This document shows positions 17,555-25,965 of a stretch of 64,000 nt of DNA, piece after piece. A model generated the notes under the pieces. The model was not told the DNA's origin, did no database searches, and saw nothing but the letters and a program-made list of their open reading frames with translations. Position numbers and translations under genes: made by a program. This DNA is from Dokdonella sp. (GTDB lineage Bacteria > Pseudomonadota > Gammaproteobacteria > Xanthomonadales > Rhodanobacteraceae): the NCBI RefSeq assembly GCF_019634815.1, contig NZ_JAHCAP010000008.1, positions 58,082 to 122,081 on the forward strand, written 5' to 3'. How positions within the stretch are numbered: the first letter of the stretch is position 1; every line of letters begins with the position of its first letter.

Positions 17555-18216
17555 TGCAGTCACTACGCGCCACCCGGCGCCCCGCCGCCACGCGCACCCG
17601 CGAGCGTATCCTCGACGCCAGCTTGGCCATGTTCAACGCGTTTGGCGAACCCAACGTCAGCACCAACCACATCGCCGACGAAACCGGCATCAGCCCGGGC
17701 AACCTGTACTACCACTTTCGCAGCAAGGACGACATCGTCGAGCAGCTGTTCGCGAGCTACGAAGCACGCATCGACGAGGCGCTGCTGCTGCCCACGACGC
17801 GCGCACCCAACCTCGAAGACCTGTGGTTGCAGCTGCATTTGCTGTTCGAGGCGATCGGCAGCTATCGCTTCCTGCACCGCGATTTGGTCGATATCCTCAC
17901 CCGCAACCGCCGGGTCCGCATTCGCTTCGCGCGCATCCTCGACCGCGCCAGCATCAGCGCAACCTCCCTCCTGCGTGCCTTGGTTGAAACCGGCGTCTTG
18001 CACGCGCGCGAAGAGGACTTGCCGCCGTTGGTCGAGAATGCGATCGCACTGGTCACCTTCTGGGTTGGTTACGACACGGTGCGCAGTGGCCATTTCAACG
18101 GTCACGCCAACGATCCGCTGCTGGGCATGCGCCGTGTGATCGCCCTGCTTGCCCCGTTCCTCGACGCCACTGCGCGTGCGCATTTTGAGCGTCTGGCGGC
18201 AGCCTACGGCGCGTAA
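17554..18216 (+). CDS. TetR-family transcriptional regulator
   Basis: The 220-residue protein opens with a TetR DNA-binding domain (TRERILDASLAMFNAFGEPNVSTNHIADETGISPGNLYYHFRSKDDIVEQLF, residues about 13-62). The C-terminal domain resembles the TetR_C_13 / FadR-like group that bind acyl-CoA or fatty acids. It overlaps the acyl-CoA-binding protein gene by one base and is probably coupled to it. Control of the acyl reductase and the carrier in response to acyl-CoA is a reasonable inference. I could not identify its operator in the 17160-17296 spacer. Confidence 0.9.
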   Translation: MQSLRATRRPAATRTRERILDASLAMFNAFGEPNVSTNHIADETGISPGNLYYHFRSKDDIVEQLFASYEARIDEALLLPTTRAPNLEDLWLQLHLLFEAIGSYRFLHRDLVDILTRNRRVRIRFARILDRASISATSLLRALVETGVLHAREEDLPPLVENAIALVTFWVGYDTVRSGHFNGHANDPLLGMRRVIALLAPFLDATARAHFERLAAAYGA

Positions 18217-18253
18217 GCGTTTCCGCCCTTGCCTGCGACAGCTCGCAGCGATC

Positions 18254-18913
18254 TCAACCTGATGCGAATGGCCGCATCAGTTGAGCGAAAAAGGCCGGCA
18301 ACACACGCCACTGGAACGCGATGGTGACCACGATGCCGTAGATCGCGCCCCACAGGTGCGCGTTGTGGTTGACGTAATCCGTGCGCTGGCGATCCATGTA
18401 GATCGTGTAGCCAAGGTACAGCACCGCATAGACGATCGCCGGCATCGGTACCACGAAGACGATGATGGTGGCCCACGGTTGCAGAAGGATGTAGGCAAAC
18501 AGCACCGCGCTGACCGCACCCGAAGCACCCAAACTGCGATAGCTGCTGCTGTTGCGATGCTCGTACCAGCTGGGAAACGAGGACACTGCGAGGCCCCCGA
18601 CGTAAAACAACAAATAGGCCAGCGGTCCGGCCTGCATCGTGTAAAACATTTCGATCAGACGCCCGAAAAAATAGAGCGTGATCATGTTGAACAGCAGATG
18701 CGGCACATCGGCGTGGATGATGCCGCAACTCACCAGGCGCCAGTATTCCTTGCCGCGCGTGATCGCCGGCGGCCACAGGATCAGGCGCGAAATCAGCGTT
18801 TGATTGGAAAATCCCATGAACGACACGACACAGGTCACGCCGATGATGAGCAGGGTCACGATGCCTGGTTCGGCCACGTTTTGGAATCCTCGAAGAAAGA
18901 TGGAATCTGACAA
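18254..18913 (-). CDS. Rhomboid-family intramembrane serine protease
   Basis: The 219-residue membrane protein has six predicted membrane helices and the rhomboid catalytic dyad: Ser in SLGASGAVSA and His in NHNAHLWGAIYG. The HADVPHLLFNMITLYFFG segment is the conserved second helix with the oxyanion-hole His and Asn. Such proteases cut single-pass membrane substrates. The start is uncertain: a TTG at 18913 gives the listed length, while a GTG twelve codons in would also serve. The gene is convergent with the TetR gene. Confidence 0.9.
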   Translation of the reverse strand: MSDSIFLRGFQNVAEPGIVTLLIIGVTCVVSFMGFSNQTLISRLILWPPAITRGKEYWRLVSCGIIHADVPHLLFNMITLYFFGRLIEMFYTMQAGPLAYLLFYVGGLAVSSFPSWYEHRNSSSYRSLGASGAVSAVLFAYILLQPWATIIVFVVPMPAIVYAVLYLGYTIYMDRQRTDYVNHNAHLWGAIYGIVVTIAFQWRVLPAFFAQLMRPFASG

Positions 18914-18926
18914 CCATCAACCCGGT

Positions 18927-19493
18927 TCAATGCGACTGCACGATTCGTTCGACCCAGGCCGCGTAGGCTTGCATGAACCGCGCGGCGAAGTCGCGCGTCC
19001 CCTGGTTGAGCAGCTGGCCGTTGTCATCGAACAGCTTGTCGGCACCGCCGATGTAGGCTTCGGGCTGTTGCAGGGTCGGCATGTCGAGGAAGACCAGCGA
19101 CTGGCGCAAATGATGGTTTGCGCCGAATCCGGCGATCGCACCGATCGACACGCTTGCCACCGCCGCGGGCTTGCCCTGCCAGACGCTTTGGCCATAGGGA
19201 CGTGAACCCACGTCGATTGCATTCTTGAGCACGCCGGGCACCGACCGGTTGTATTCGGGGGTCACGAACAGCACTCCCTGCGCCGCATGCATGCGCTCGC
19301 GAAACGCCATCCATGCCGGTGGTACCGCCTTGCTGCCGTCATCCAGATCCTGGTTGTAGAGCGGCAATGCGCCGATTTCGACAAACGACAAGCGCAACGA
19401 CGCGGGTGCGACTTCGACCAGTACCTTGGCAAATTTGCGGTTGAACGAGCCAGCCCGAAGACTGCCGACGATTACCGCGATGTCGCGACTCAT
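18927..19493 (-). CDS. NADPH-dependent FMN reductase (chromate/quinone reductase-like)
   Basis: This 188-residue flavodoxin-fold protein belongs to the NADPH-dependent FMN reductase family that includes ChrR and YieF. The phosphate loop GSLRAGSFNRKFAK and the family motif TPEYNRSVPGVLKNAIDVGSRP are intact. It likely transfers two electrons from NAD(P)H through FMN to quinones or oxidised metals. An AGGAGAGG site precedes the ATG at 19493; the longer open frame upstream is not family-like. It lies divergent from the PhzF-like gene. Confidence 0.92.
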   Translation of the reverse strand: MSRDIAVIVGSLRAGSFNRKFAKVLVEVAPASLRLSFVEIGALPLYNQDLDDGSKAVPPAWMAFRERMHAAQGVLFVTPEYNRSVPGVLKNAIDVGSRPYGQSVWQGKPAAVASVSIGAIAGFGANHHLRQSLVFLDMPTLQQPEAYIGGADKLFDDNGQLLNQGTRDFAARFMQAYAAWVERIVQSH

Positions 19494-19594
19494 GAAATCC
19501 TCTCCTGCCGGTGCAAAATGGCCACGCGCGCTCGAAACGACATGGGCGGGGCGTTGCAATATCATGCACGAGCCACGCAGGGAGCGCATTGATC

Positions 19595-20479
19595 TTGAGG
19601 TCCCGCTATTTGCAACTGGATGTGTTCGCCTTGCGCTGCGGCGGTGGCAATCCGCTCGGCGTCGTGCTTGATGCCGAGCATTGGAGCACGACGCAGATGC
19701 AGGATTTCGCCGCATGGACAGGTTTGGTCGAAACGACCTTCGTTCTGCCGGCAACCGAGATCTCGGCTGACTATCGCGTGCGCATTTTCACCCCTGAGCG
19801 CGAGATCGCCTTTGCCGGGCATCCGACCATTGGCAGCGCCCATGCGGTGCTCGAATCAAGGCGAATCGTCGAACTTGACCGTCCCTTGGTCCAGCAATGC
19901 CAGGCGGGCTTGCTGCCAATCCGCGTTAACGAAGCTGGCGGTCGGCGACGGCTGCTGGTGCGTGCACCGGCGGCACGTGTCCTGCGTGTGGGCGTCGACG
20001 GTCGATTGTCGCGGCTGCTTGAAGGCATCCAATTGGGGAGTCTTCCTCCAGCTTTCCTCGATGGCGGCCGCCGCTGGTGGGTCGTCGAATTCGCCAGGGA
20101 AACCGATCTGCGCGCATGGCGTCCGGATCACGCGGCAATTGCCGAACTTGCTCGCGAAAGCGAGAGCCTGGGCTTGTGCATCTTTGCGCGCGGCCAGGGT
20201 CGGCACGAACTGATCGTGCGCGCGTTTCCGGCCGGGGTCGGAATTACCGAGGATCCGGCCTCGGGAGCAGCCAATGGGCTGATCGCGGCGTGGATCGCCG
20301 GACGCGAACCCGAAGGCTCGCTAGCGCACGGCTATCACGTCAGCCAAGGACGCGAGATCGGCCACGACGCCGAAATCGATGTGCGGATCGAGCAAGGTGA
20401 AATCTGGGTTGGTGGTGCTGTCCACACGATCATTGCCGGCAGCGTCGATTGGCCGCCGCAGGAGCGCAATTGCGCATAA
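19595..20479 (+). CDS. PhzF-family isomerase/epimerase-like protein
   Basis: The product shows the PhzF fold: the opening LQLDVFALRCGGGNPLGVVL, the catalytic-region Glu in GLVETTFVLP, the RIFTPEREIAFAGHPTIGSAH segment, and the second-half motif TEDPASGAANG. The family includes PhzF of phenazine synthesis, but most members have no known substrate. There are no other phenazine genes here, so no phenazine role is implied. No ATG fits; TTG at 19595 places the conserved start six residues in and has GGGAG about ten bases upstream, giving 294 residues. Confidence 0.85.
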   Translation: MRSRYLQLDVFALRCGGGNPLGVVLDAEHWSTTQMQDFAAWTGLVETTFVLPATEISADYRVRIFTPEREIAFAGHPTIGSAHAVLESRRIVELDRPLVQQCQAGLLPIRVNEAGGRRRLLVRAPAARVLRVGVDGRLSRLLEGIQLGSLPPAFLDGGRRWWVVEFARETDLRAWRPDHAAIAELARESESLGLCIFARGQGRHELIVRAFPAGVGITEDPASGAANGLIAAWIAGREPEGSLAHGYHVSQGREIGHDAEIDVRIEQGEIWVGGAVHTIIAGSVDWPPQERNCA

Positions 20480-20484
20480 TCAAA

Positions 20485-20510
20485 AACCCCGGGCATTGCG
20501 GCCCGGGGTT
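20485..20510 (-). terminator. Rho-independent terminator of the first cold-shock gene
   Basis: On the minus strand the 10-base stem AACCCCGGGC/GCCCGGGGTT with a six-base loop is followed by TTTTTGATT. It ends the cold-shock gene and may also stop readthrough from the PhzF-like gene. Confidence 0.88.
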
Positions 20511-20537
20511 CATGTCGTTCAGCATGGACAGCGAGGA

Positions 20538-20747
20538 TCAGATGACCTGCACCTGATCAGCCTGCATGCCCTTCTGGCCTTGCACGGCGATGAAGCTCAC
20601 GCGCTGGCCTTCCTGCAGGGACTTGAAGCCGGTGCCCTGGATCGCGCGGAAATGCACGAACAGATCCGGGCCGCTTTCCGGCGTGATGAAGCCGAAGCCC
20701 TTGGCATCATTGAACCACTTGACGGTTCCGGTTTGACGATTCGACAT
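20538..20747 (-). CDS. Cold-shock domain protein, copy 1
   Basis: The 69-residue protein is a single cold-shock domain, an RNA and single-stranded DNA chaperone. RNP1 (KGFGFI) and RNP2 (LFVHF) are intact, and the GTVKWFN start is canonical. A second cold-shock gene at 39882-40091 encodes a closely similar protein of equal length. The region before the start codon is a long leader containing an 18-base element shared with the second gene, which suggests leader-based control as for E. coli cspA. Confidence 0.95.
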   Translation of the reverse strand: MSNRQTGTVKWFNDAKGFGFITPESGPDLFVHFRAIQGTGFKSLQEGQRVSFIAVQGQKGMQADQVQVI

Positions 20748-20915
20748 CTTTGCAAAACTCCTGAAAACACAATGGACATCACGACTGCGGAACATTCCGC
20801 ATCGAGACTGGGTTGCCGGGAGCTAGCGAGGCGAAACGATGAAGCGGATCGTCAGATCAACTGCATCAAGGCCACGATTCACAGTGACCCTAGCAAACAC
20901 AGTGCGCGCGACTAT
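20748..20915 (-). promoter_or_regulatory. Cold-shock leader with conserved element, copy 1
   Basis: The leader upstream of this cold-shock gene contains GAAACGATGAAGCGGATC (plus-strand reading, 20833-20850), identical to 40162-40179 in front of the other cold-shock gene. A second similar block (20803-20819) and a short hairpin (20786-20801) lie closer to the start codon, in the same order as in copy 2. A TATAGT on the minus strand at 20915-20910 is a possible -10, which would give a leader of about 155 bases. The rest of the stretch to the THX gene at 21061 holds nothing I can identify. Confidence 0.6.
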
Positions 20916-21060
20916 ACCGGCATGTTGCTGAAAAAGCTAACTTTCTGTAAAGCAATCGCAGGTACGGGCATCCAAGCCGATCCGGCCGCGACTTTCTCCA
21001 CAGGATTTGCCTCGGCATGAGGCCCGCGCAACCGCTCGCGCAGGCCTGATGGCGACAGGA

Positions 21061-21246
21061 TCAGACCGCCTTCTTGGCAGCGGCTTTCTTGGCCGGGGCG
21101 GCAGCCTTCTTGGCCGGCGCTGCGGCCTTCTTCACTGCGGGCTTGGCGACGCCGGCAGCGGCTTTCTTGGCGACATGCGGTCGTGCATTGCCATAACTGC
21201 GGATCGAGATCTTGCCCTTGCGGGTCTTGCGATCGCCCTTGCCCAT
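21061..21246 (-). CDS. 30S ribosomal protein THX
   Basis: The 61-residue, very basic product begins MGKGDRKTRKGKISIRSYGN, the signature of the small ribosomal protein THX (bS31), which sits in the head of the 30S subunit. The classical protein is only about 25-45 residues; here the C-terminus adds Ala/Pro/Lys repeats of the AAPAKK kind. Similar Lys-Ala tails are common in nucleic-acid-binding proteins of high-GC proteobacteria. It stands alone between a cold-shock gene and a zinc exporter. Confidence 0.9.
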   Translation of the reverse strand: MGKGDRKTRKGKISIRSYGNARPHVAKKAAAGVAKPAVKKAAAPAKKAAAPAKKAAAKKAV

Positions 21247-21387
21247 GAAAAATCCTCGAACGGTTCGGTAAACGGGCGCGCAGGATAGCAGCCTGCGCAG
21301 CTCCCGTACTAGGGCAGCGCCATGTCATGTCCGTTCGATGCCGGATTCACTGAGCCTGAGCGGCAAGGCCGAAGCTTGCGCGACCTG

Positions 21388-22332
21388 TCAGCCGTGCAGG
21401 CCACCGCACTGCTCGCCGCGACAGGGCGTTGATTCGATCTGCACGGTGACGTGCACGATGCCGAACCGCTCACGCAGCAGCGAACGCAATTGCGCCAATA
21501 CCGTGTCGGGTTCGGCGCTGGCTCCAATCCGCGCATGCAGGGTTGCCATGGCTCGGCCACCGGCAAGTTCCCATACATGCACATGGTGAATTTCATCCAC
21601 GCCGATTCCGGCGGCGGTGACCGCCTCGCTCAGTTGCGCGGCCCCCAGACCCTGCGGCGCGCCTTCCAGCAGGATATGCGCACTGCGTGCGAGCAGCCGC
21701 CAGGCGCTGCGCAGGATCAGCAAGGAAACCAGGATCGAGATTGCCGGATCAGCCCACAACCAGTCGAACCAAGCAATCAACGAGGCCGCCACTACCGCGC
21801 CGAGCGAACCGAGCAGATCACCCATCACATGCAGACGGGCGCCGGCGGTGTTGAGGTCGTTCTCGTCGTGACCGTGCAGCATGCGCAGCACCAGGCCATT
21901 GACCGCCAGGCCGGAGATCGCCACCCACAACATCAGGCCGCTGAGAATCGGCGCCGGCGCAAACAGGCGGCTGATCGCCTCGAATCCGATCCAGGCGACC
22001 AGAACAAATTGGGCCAGCGCATTGGTGTATCCGACCAATACTTCGACGCGTGCATAGCCGTAACTGCGTCGTTCATCGGCGGCGCGTTTGGCAAACCGCG
22101 CCCCCAGCCAGGCAAACAGCAAGGCCAGCGCGTCGACCAGCATGTGTCCGGCGTCTGCGAGCAGGGCCAGTGAGCCGGACAGATAACCGCCGATGGCTTC
22201 GACGATGAGCGTGACCAAGGTCAGCGCAAAGGCCACGAACAGCTTCCCCTCTCGCCGGTCGGGCGACGCCGCGATCGAATCGTGGTCGTGCGCGTGGCTA
22301 TGGGAGTGCGCGTGGCTGTGGGAGTGCGACAT
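21388..22332 (-). CDS. Cation diffusion facilitator, probable zinc exporter
   Basis: The 314-residue protein is a CDF transporter of the CzcD/ZitB type that exports Zn(II) (or Co/Cd) from the cytoplasm in exchange for protons. It has six predicted membrane helices, the metal site HMLVD in helix 2, the matching Asp pair in WADPAI in helix 5, and a C-terminal cytoplasmic dimer domain. The N-terminus is a His-Ser-Ala repeat with about nine histidines, a likely metal-binding tail. Its neighbours, the MerC-like gene, the Zur-boxed receptor and zur, support zinc as substrate. Confidence 0.92.
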   Translation of the reverse strand: MSHSHSHAHSHSHAHDHDSIAASPDRREGKLFVAFALTLVTLIVEAIGGYLSGSLALLADAGHMLVDALALLFAWLGARFAKRAADERRSYGYARVEVLVGYTNALAQFVLVAWIGFEAISRLFAPAPILSGLMLWVAISGLAVNGLVLRMLHGHDENDLNTAGARLHVMGDLLGSLGAVVAASLIAWFDWLWADPAISILVSLLILRSAWRLLARSAHILLEGAPQGLGAAQLSEAVTAAGIGVDEIHHVHVWELAGGRAMATLHARIGASAEPDTVLAQLRSLLRERFGIVHVTVQIESTPCRGEQCGGLHG

Positions 22333-22408
22333 CGGCGGTTCGAACCGAGGGATGCGTGATGAGCCCGGATGCTATGGATCTGCCGCCCGGTTACACAATC
22401 ACCCGCGC

Positions 22409-22828
22409 TCAGTGTCTGCAGGAAGCATCATGCACATGCCGCCGTGCCAGGCGCAGGTTGGCCACATGGGCAAAGGCGACAAGGCTGCCGCCCACAGTCA
22501 CGAGCAGCGCGTGCAGATGGGCGGGATCATCCAATGCAAGCTGGGCTCCGACCACCATCAAGACAATTCCCGGAACGAAATAGCCGAAGGCATTCGTCCG
22601 GCGATGGCGTCGATAGCCCAGCCACAGGCTGATCGAAGCGAGCAGCGCGGCAAAAATCACGAATCCGCGTTCGAAGCGATGGTCGGCCAAAAATCCGAGT
22701 CCGATGACTGGCAGGACCGCAATCAGCAACGGCAGCAGGGCGCAATGCAGCGCACACAGGAACGAAGCAGTTGCTCCGAATCGATCGGCAAGGACAGTCC
22801 AGCTTTGGTGCAGTTGCGAAGATTGCAT
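22409..22828 (-). CDS. MerC-domain membrane protein
   Basis: The 139-residue protein has four predicted membrane helices and the MerC signature with two Cys and a His in ASFLCALHCALLPLL. Classical MerC carries Hg(II) across the inner membrane in mer operons. No merA, merR or merP gene is present here. Instead the gene lies divergent from a TonB-dependent receptor, with a Zur-type box between them. A role in zinc or general thiophilic metal uptake is therefore the more likely inference. The His-rich C-terminus (ARRHVHDASCRH) fits metal handling. Confidence 0.8.
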   Translation of the reverse strand: MQSSQLHQSWTVLADRFGATASFLCALHCALLPLLIAVLPVIGLGFLADHRFERGFVIFAALLASISLWLGYRRHRRTNAFGYFVPGIVLMVVGAQLALDDPAHLHALLVTVGGSLVAFAHVANLRLARRHVHDASCRH

Positions 22829-22890
22829 GCGCAGCGGGCTTTGAGCGAACCGATACCGGGAGCGGCTTCCAGTTTCAGGGCGAAGGCGTT

Positions 22891-22907
22891 ATGTTATTTC
22901 ATAACAT
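22891..22907. promoter_or_regulatory. Zur box
   Basis: The palindrome ATGTTATTTCATAACAT has perfect 7-base arms around TTC and matches the gammaproteobacterial Zur consensus TGTTAT-n3-ATAACA. It is in the 105-base divergent spacer, 26 bases before the receptor start and 62 before the MerC-like start, so Zur could repress both. Confidence 0.82.
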
Positions 22908-22933
22908 CGCATCTAGCAACCCTGAATCGCCTC

Positions 22934-24967
22934 ATGACCAGCCGTTCCCTGTCCGCTTCACTCAACTTCGTGTTGCTCGTCTGTCCCATCGCCAACGTCC
23001 CCGCAGCCGGGCTTTCGATCCATGCTCAGCCTCCCGGGCAGGACCGTGAGCAAACCGGTTCATTGCCGGACATCGACCGCAACGAAACGACTCGCCTGCC
23101 AACGGTCGACGTCAAGGCGTCGACCGCGGCACCCGCGGTCAACGCTCTGGCCGCGCCCACCAGCGTCCTCGATGGCATCAGTCTCGATGAAGTGCGCGCA
23201 AGTACGCTTGGCCAGACCGTTGCGAACATCCCGGGCGTGCAGACCACGGCCTTCGGTCAGGGTGCCGGTCGTCCGGTGATTCGCGGGCTCGACGGGCCGC
23301 GTGTCGCCGTACTTGCCGATGGCATGGGCTCCGGTGATGTCTCGGCCGTGAGTCAGGACCACGGCGTGAGCATCGAACCGTTTCTCGCCGACCGCATTGA
23401 AATCCTCAAGGGTCCGGCTGCACTGCTGCACGGCTCGGGAGCCATCGGTGGCGTGGTCAACGTCATCGATGGACGCATTCCCGAGCAATTGCCTGGTTCC
23501 GGCTCAAGCGGCCGCGTACAGGCTGGATTGGACAGTGTATCGTCGGGGAACACCGGTGCTTTTCGCTTTGACGCAGGCAGCGGCCATCTGGCTTTCCATG
23601 CCGACGGCCTGCGCCGCGATGATCACGATTACACGATCCCCGGCGCGATCCTGCCCAACAGTGCGGTGCAGACCAGCACGGGCGCGCTGGGTGGTTCCTG
23701 GATTGATGATTGGGGATATGCCGGTCTCGCGGTTTCACGCTATCTCAATGACTACGGCAATCCCGCCGAACCCGGTCATCCGGCGCAAGGCGAGCCTGCC
23801 GTCCACCTGCGCATGCAACAGACCCGCGTCGAGGCACGCGGCGCGCTCACCGCCCCGCTGCCCGGCCTGCAGCGGCTGGAATGGAATCTGGGCCATGTCG
23901 ACTACCAGCACACCGAATACGAGGGCGAGCTCGCCGGCACCCTGTTCACCAATCGCAGCCGCGAAGCGCGCCTGGTTGCCAACACACAGCCTTGGGCCAA
24001 TTGGCTCGGCGCGTTCGGACTGCAGTTCAAGCAGCGTGAACTGGCAGCGATCGGCGAGGAATCCTTCATTCCTTCAACCCGGACCCATGCGCTGGGCCTG
24101 TTCATCTCCGCGCGCCGCGACCTTGGCGCGGTCACGACGGAATTCGGGGCGCGCATCGACAGCCAATCGAGCCGGCCACATGGCCTGATCGAACGCTCAT
24201 TCGATCCGCTCAATCTTTCGGCGAGCCTCGTCTGGCGCCTCGACCCTGTCTGGCACCTGACCCTCAATCTCGATCGTGCCCAACGTGCTCCGGCAGAAGA
24301 GGAGCTGTTTGCACACGGGCCGCATCAAGCATCCTTCAGCTGGGAAATCGGCGATCCCGCACTCGTTGTCGAGACCGCCAATCAGGCGGAAGTCGGACTG
24401 CATTACCACGGCAACCGGCTTGAAGCCAAAGCCTCGCTATACGTCAACCGTTACGATGATTTCATACATCTCGTCGACGCCGGCGCGTTCGAAGAGGGCT
24501 TGCCGGTGCGCCACTGGACGCAGCGTGACGCCCTTTTCCGCGGCGGCGAGGTCGAAGCAACCTGGCATTTGGCCAGCAACGCCAGTGGTCACTTCGACCT
24601 GCGGCTCTGGGGCGATCTCGTCCGCGCCACGCTCGGCAATGGCGGCGGCAACGTGCCGCGCATTCCCACCGGTCGGCTCGGCTCCGAACTGCGCTGGCAC
24701 GATGACGATTGGCGCGCGAGCATCGGCGTGACGCGCTACTTCAGTCACGACCGCATCGCGATCAATGAAACACCGACCGCGGGGTTCACCCTGCTCAGCG
24801 CGCATCTGGCGTGGTCTTTCCTCAACACCGATCGCCAGAGCTGGGAAGTGTTTGTCGATGGCAGCAATCTCGGCAACCGGCTCGCGCGCCTGTCGACTTC
24901 GCTGGTCAAGGACGAAGTGCCACTGCCAGGACGCAATTTCAGCGTCGGCGTGCGCGGGATTTTCTGA
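22934..24967 (+). CDS. TonB-dependent outer-membrane receptor, probable zinc receptor (ZnuD-like)
   Basis: The 677-residue protein has a signal peptide (cleavage near PAAG), a plug domain with SLDEVRASTLGQTVANIPGVQ and RPVIRGLDGPRVAVLADGMGSGDVSAVSQDHG, and a C-terminal beta-barrel. The plug with GDVSAVSQDHGVSIEP is typical of the ZnuD group. A Zur box precedes the gene and zur follows it convergently, so uptake of zinc or a zinc chelate is the best inference. The start ATG at 22934 is the first with a signal peptide; the longer frame upstream runs antisense to the neighbouring genes. Confidence 0.9.
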   Translation: MTSRSLSASLNFVLLVCPIANVPAAGLSIHAQPPGQDREQTGSLPDIDRNETTRLPTVDVKASTAAPAVNALAAPTSVLDGISLDEVRASTLGQTVANIPGVQTTAFGQGAGRPVIRGLDGPRVAVLADGMGSGDVSAVSQDHGVSIEPFLADRIEILKGPAALLHGSGAIGGVVNVIDGRIPEQLPGSGSSGRVQAGLDSVSSGNTGAFRFDAGSGHLAFHADGLRRDDHDYTIPGAILPNSAVQTSTGALGGSWIDDWGYAGLAVSRYLNDYGNPAEPGHPAQGEPAVHLRMQQTRVEARGALTAPLPGLQRLEWNLGHVDYQHTEYEGELAGTLFTNRSREARLVANTQPWANWLGAFGLQFKQRELAAIGEESFIPSTRTHALGLFISARRDLGAVTTEFGARIDSQSSRPHGLIERSFDPLNLSASLVWRLDPVWHLTLNLDRAQRAPAEEELFAHGPHQASFSWEIGDPALVVETANQAEVGLHYHGNRLEAKASLYVNRYDDFIHLVDAGAFEEGLPVRHWTQRDALFRGGEVEATWHLASNASGHFDLRLWGDLVRATLGNGGGNVPRIPTGRLGSELRWHDDDWRASIGVTRYFSHDRIAINETPTAGFTLLSAHLAWSFLNTDRQSWEVFVDGSNLGNRLARLSTSLVKDEVPLPGRNFSVGVRGIF

Positions 24968-24994
24968 GCCGGCGTCGGAACGCCTCGACCGATT

Positions 24995-25489
24995 TCAGCC
25001 GCTATTGTGTTTGCGCGCGCATGTGCGGCAAACACCATGCACTTCCAGAGTCTGCGCGCGCGCAGTGAAGCCGCGCTCACGCGCCTGCTCGCCCAGCAGG
25101 AGTGCCACCCGCTCGTCGCACAATTCGGCGGCACTCGAACATTCGTCACAGATCAGGAATGGAACCTGATGTGCTTCTTCGGGATGGTGGCAGCCAACGA
25201 AGGCGTTGATCGATTCGAGTTTGTGGATGAAGCCGTTCTCGAGCAGAAAATCGAGCGCGCGGTAAACAGTCGGCGGCGCCGCATTGCCGTGGTCCGCGCG
25301 CAATTGATCGAGCAGGTCGTACGCCTTGATCGGCTTGTCTGCCGCCGCGATCAATCCGAGCACGCGCAGGCGCAGCGGGGTCAGTCGCAATCCGCGCGAT
25401 TCGCAGGCGACTTCGACCGCAGCGACGAAGCCTCGGGCATCATGGCGATGCTCATGGCGCTGTACGTGCTGGTGCAGGTTTGGCGACAT
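24995..25489 (-). CDS. zur: Fur-family regulator, zinc uptake regulator Zur
   Basis: The 164-residue protein has the Fur winged helix (LTPLRLRVLGLIAAADKPIKAYDLLDQLR, then PTVYRALDFLLENGFIHKL) and the C-terminal dimer domain. Two CxxC motifs, CDEC and CRTC, form the structural zinc site of Zur. The INAFVGCHHPEEAHQVPFLIC segment carries the regulatory zinc ligands. With zinc bound, Zur represses uptake genes. The neighbouring Zur box and receptor make this assignment stronger than Fur or PerR. The N-terminus is His-rich. Confidence 0.92.
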   Translation of the reverse strand: MSPNLHQHVQRHEHRHDARGFVAAVEVACESRGLRLTPLRLRVLGLIAAADKPIKAYDLLDQLRADHGNAAPPTVYRALDFLLENGFIHKLESINAFVGCHHPEEAHQVPFLICDECSSAAELCDERVALLLGEQARERGFTARAQTLEVHGVCRTCARKHNSG

Positions 25490-25563
25490 CCGGATTCACC
25501 TTGTGGCACGGCATGCTAGCGCCGACGGCAGCGGGATTGAATCCTGCCCGTCTGCGCCAGCGC

Positions 25564-25965
25564 TCACTTCCAGTTGCGCGACTGACTCGCATCACGCAGC
25601 CGCGAGCGCGAAGAACGCGTCGCCGCCAGGGCAAGATCGGTCCCGCAATGCCGGCAACGCTTGAGCCCCGCGGGATTGGGCTTGGCGCACTCGGGGCACA
25701 ACGGCTGCCTGGAGGCCGACAACATCACCACGATCCAGCCGATCGGTCCCAGCGCCAGTCCCCACAACAGCCCCCACAGCCAACGTCCCTTGGTCATGCC
25801 GAGCAAGGCGCCCACCAGCGCACAAGCGACCGTCAGGCCCAGGGCCCAATACCACAGGGAAGGTTCGAGCAAAGCCTTGGTGCAGGCATCAAGCAAGGCC
25901 TGCACCGCATCGAGATCGTCCCGATCCAGTGCAGCCAAGGCAGACAGCGAACACTCGAGCGCCAT
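25564..25965 (-). CDS. Membrane protein with zinc-ribbon tail
   Basis: I do not recognise a named family. The 133-residue product has two hydrophobic helices (about residues 36-58 and 65-87) followed by a zinc ribbon with CPECAKPNPAGLKRCRHCG. Similar small proteins with a double-glycine helix and zinc ribbon are widespread in proteobacteria without known function. The start ATG overlaps the gltX stop by one base (TGATG), so it is translated from the gltX transcript. Confidence 0.75.
   Translation of the reverse strand: MALECSLSALAALDRDDLDAVQALLDACTKALLEPSLWYWALGLTVACALVGALLGMTKGRWLWGLLWGLALGPIGWIVVMLSASRQPLCPECAKPNPAGLKRCRHCGTDLALAATRSSRSRLRDASQSRNWK

Noticed and set aside
19595..20479. Phenazine biosynthesis
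   Set aside because: A single PhzF-family protein without other phz genes does not indicate phenazine production.
22409..22828. Mercury-resistance operon
   Set aside because: Only a MerC-like protein is present; merA, merP, merT and merR are missing and the context is zinc control.
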